A stretch of DNA of 31,821 nt from Maritimibacter sp. Its GTDB lineage: Bacteria; Pseudomonadota; Alphaproteobacteria; Rhodobacterales; Rhodobacteraceae. The notes under the pieces are model-generated. The model ran no database searches. It was given only the letters and a program-made list of their open reading frames with translations, and was not told where the DNA came from. The position numbers and the translations under genes were made by a program. The stretch lies in the NCBI GenBank assembly GCA_003520545.1, contig DOUP01000009.1, forward strand, positions 1 through 31,821. The letters run 5' to 3'. Below, one piece after another: positions 31,662 to 31,821 of the stretch; within the stretch, counting starts at the first letter, position 1; each line of letters starts with the position of its first letter.

Positions 31662-31666
31662 CCCCG

Positions 31667-31693
31667 AACCCGTGGCGTGCGCGTCACGGGTTT
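31667..31693 (+). terminator. Terminator-like hairpin after hemY
   Basis: An 11-bp stem AACCCGTGGCG / CGTCACGGGTT (one G-U) with loop TGCG, followed by only a short T tract (TTT counting the last stem base). Confidence 0.55.
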
Positions 31694-31742
31694 ACCGCTC
31701 CGGGCGAGGGGTGAAAAAAGGGGCTACACACCCACGAAAGAC

Positions 31743-31755
31743 GGTGATAATCACC
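31743..31755 (+). promoter_or_regulatory. Dyad with a -10-like hexamer upstream of the tRNA gene
   Basis: GGTGA-TAA-TCACC contains GATAAT (31746-31751, 5 of 6 to the -10 consensus) 22 bp before the tRNA. No good -35 is seen, so the call is tentative. Confidence 0.3.
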
Positions 31756-31772
31756 GCGCACCGAAGCGGTGT

Positions 31773-31821
31773 GCCGCTGTAGCTCAGCTGGTAGAGCACG
31801 TCATTCGTAATGATGGGGTCG
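31773..31821 (+). tRNA. tRNA-Thr (anticodon CGU), 3'-partial
   Basis: The acceptor strand GCCGCTG, then TA, the D-arm GCTC-AGCTGGTA-GAGC, and the anticodon arm CGTCA-TTCGTAA-TGATG are all present, giving anticodon CGT at the loop centre, i.e. tRNA-Thr reading ACG. The window ends in the variable region and T-arm start (GGGGTCG), so the 3' half is missing. Confidence 0.93.

Overview
The window is chromosomal DNA of an alphaproteobacterium of the Rhodobacterales (Roseobacter/Rhodobacter group). The evidence is the GC-rich coding sequence, the regB / senC-regA redox locus, AddAB in place of RecBCD, the tsaE-amgK-murU-addB-addA-trxA gene run, the hemD-mitofilin(Mic60)-hemY run, and small Rhodobacterales-type proteins. 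I see no insertion sequence, prophage, CRISPR array, integrase or toxin-antitoxin pair, so this is core genome with a few lineage-specific small genes and RNA-level features.

Layout. 1-824: 3' part of a TrmA/RlmD-type RNA methyltransferase. 887-2946: an envelope cluster with an L,D-transpeptidase lipoprotein, a CAP-domain lipoprotein and a Tat-exported L,D-transpeptidase. 3076-3646: a nearly identical tandem pair of 68-residue secreted or membrane proteins, each with strong terminators. 3784-15744 (minus strand): a long, tightly packed series starting at regB and running through a PAS protein, tsaE, amgK, murU, addB, addA and trxA. Several junctions overlap by 4 to 25 bp, so much of it is probably translationally coupled. 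15838-17127 (plus): senC and regA, divergent from regB. 17140-18660: an 11-bp tandem repeat leading into a small lipoprotein, a convergent LysR regulator and a divergent 54-residue protein. 18721-20050 (minus): HD hydrolase and FkbM-type methyltransferase. 20158-23554 (plus): ahcY, a PRC-barrel protein and a PanE-like reductase. 23608-24553: a Kbp/YgaU (BON-LysM) protein and a DUF2853 protein. 24603-24803: a non-coding interval that looks like an unannotated small-RNA gene. 24801-27968 (minus): tsaD-gpsA-yciI-EVE, then a DUF1761 membrane protein. 28041-31661 (plus): hemD, mic60-like and hemY. 31773-end: a tRNA-Thr(CGU) cut by the window edge.

How the genes work together. RegB senses redox state, with its cysteine and quinone-site motif intact, and RegA is the response regulator; SenC is a copper chaperone for oxidase assembly. 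AmgK and MurU form the anhydro-MurNAc recycling shunt, and with two L,D-transpeptidases and a LysM protein give the window a cell-wall theme. TsaE and TsaD, from two separate operons here, both serve t6A tRNA modification. AhcY removes S-adenosylhomocysteine, the by-product of methyltransferases such as the two in this window.

The observations most worth a second look are the candidate sRNA at about 24665-24802 with a well-placed sigma-70-like promoter and a 14-bp-stem terminator, the ladder of three 4-codon mini-ORFs (17143-17179) whose stops overlap the next ATG and end at the lipoprotein start, and the tandem small-protein duplication at 3076-3646.
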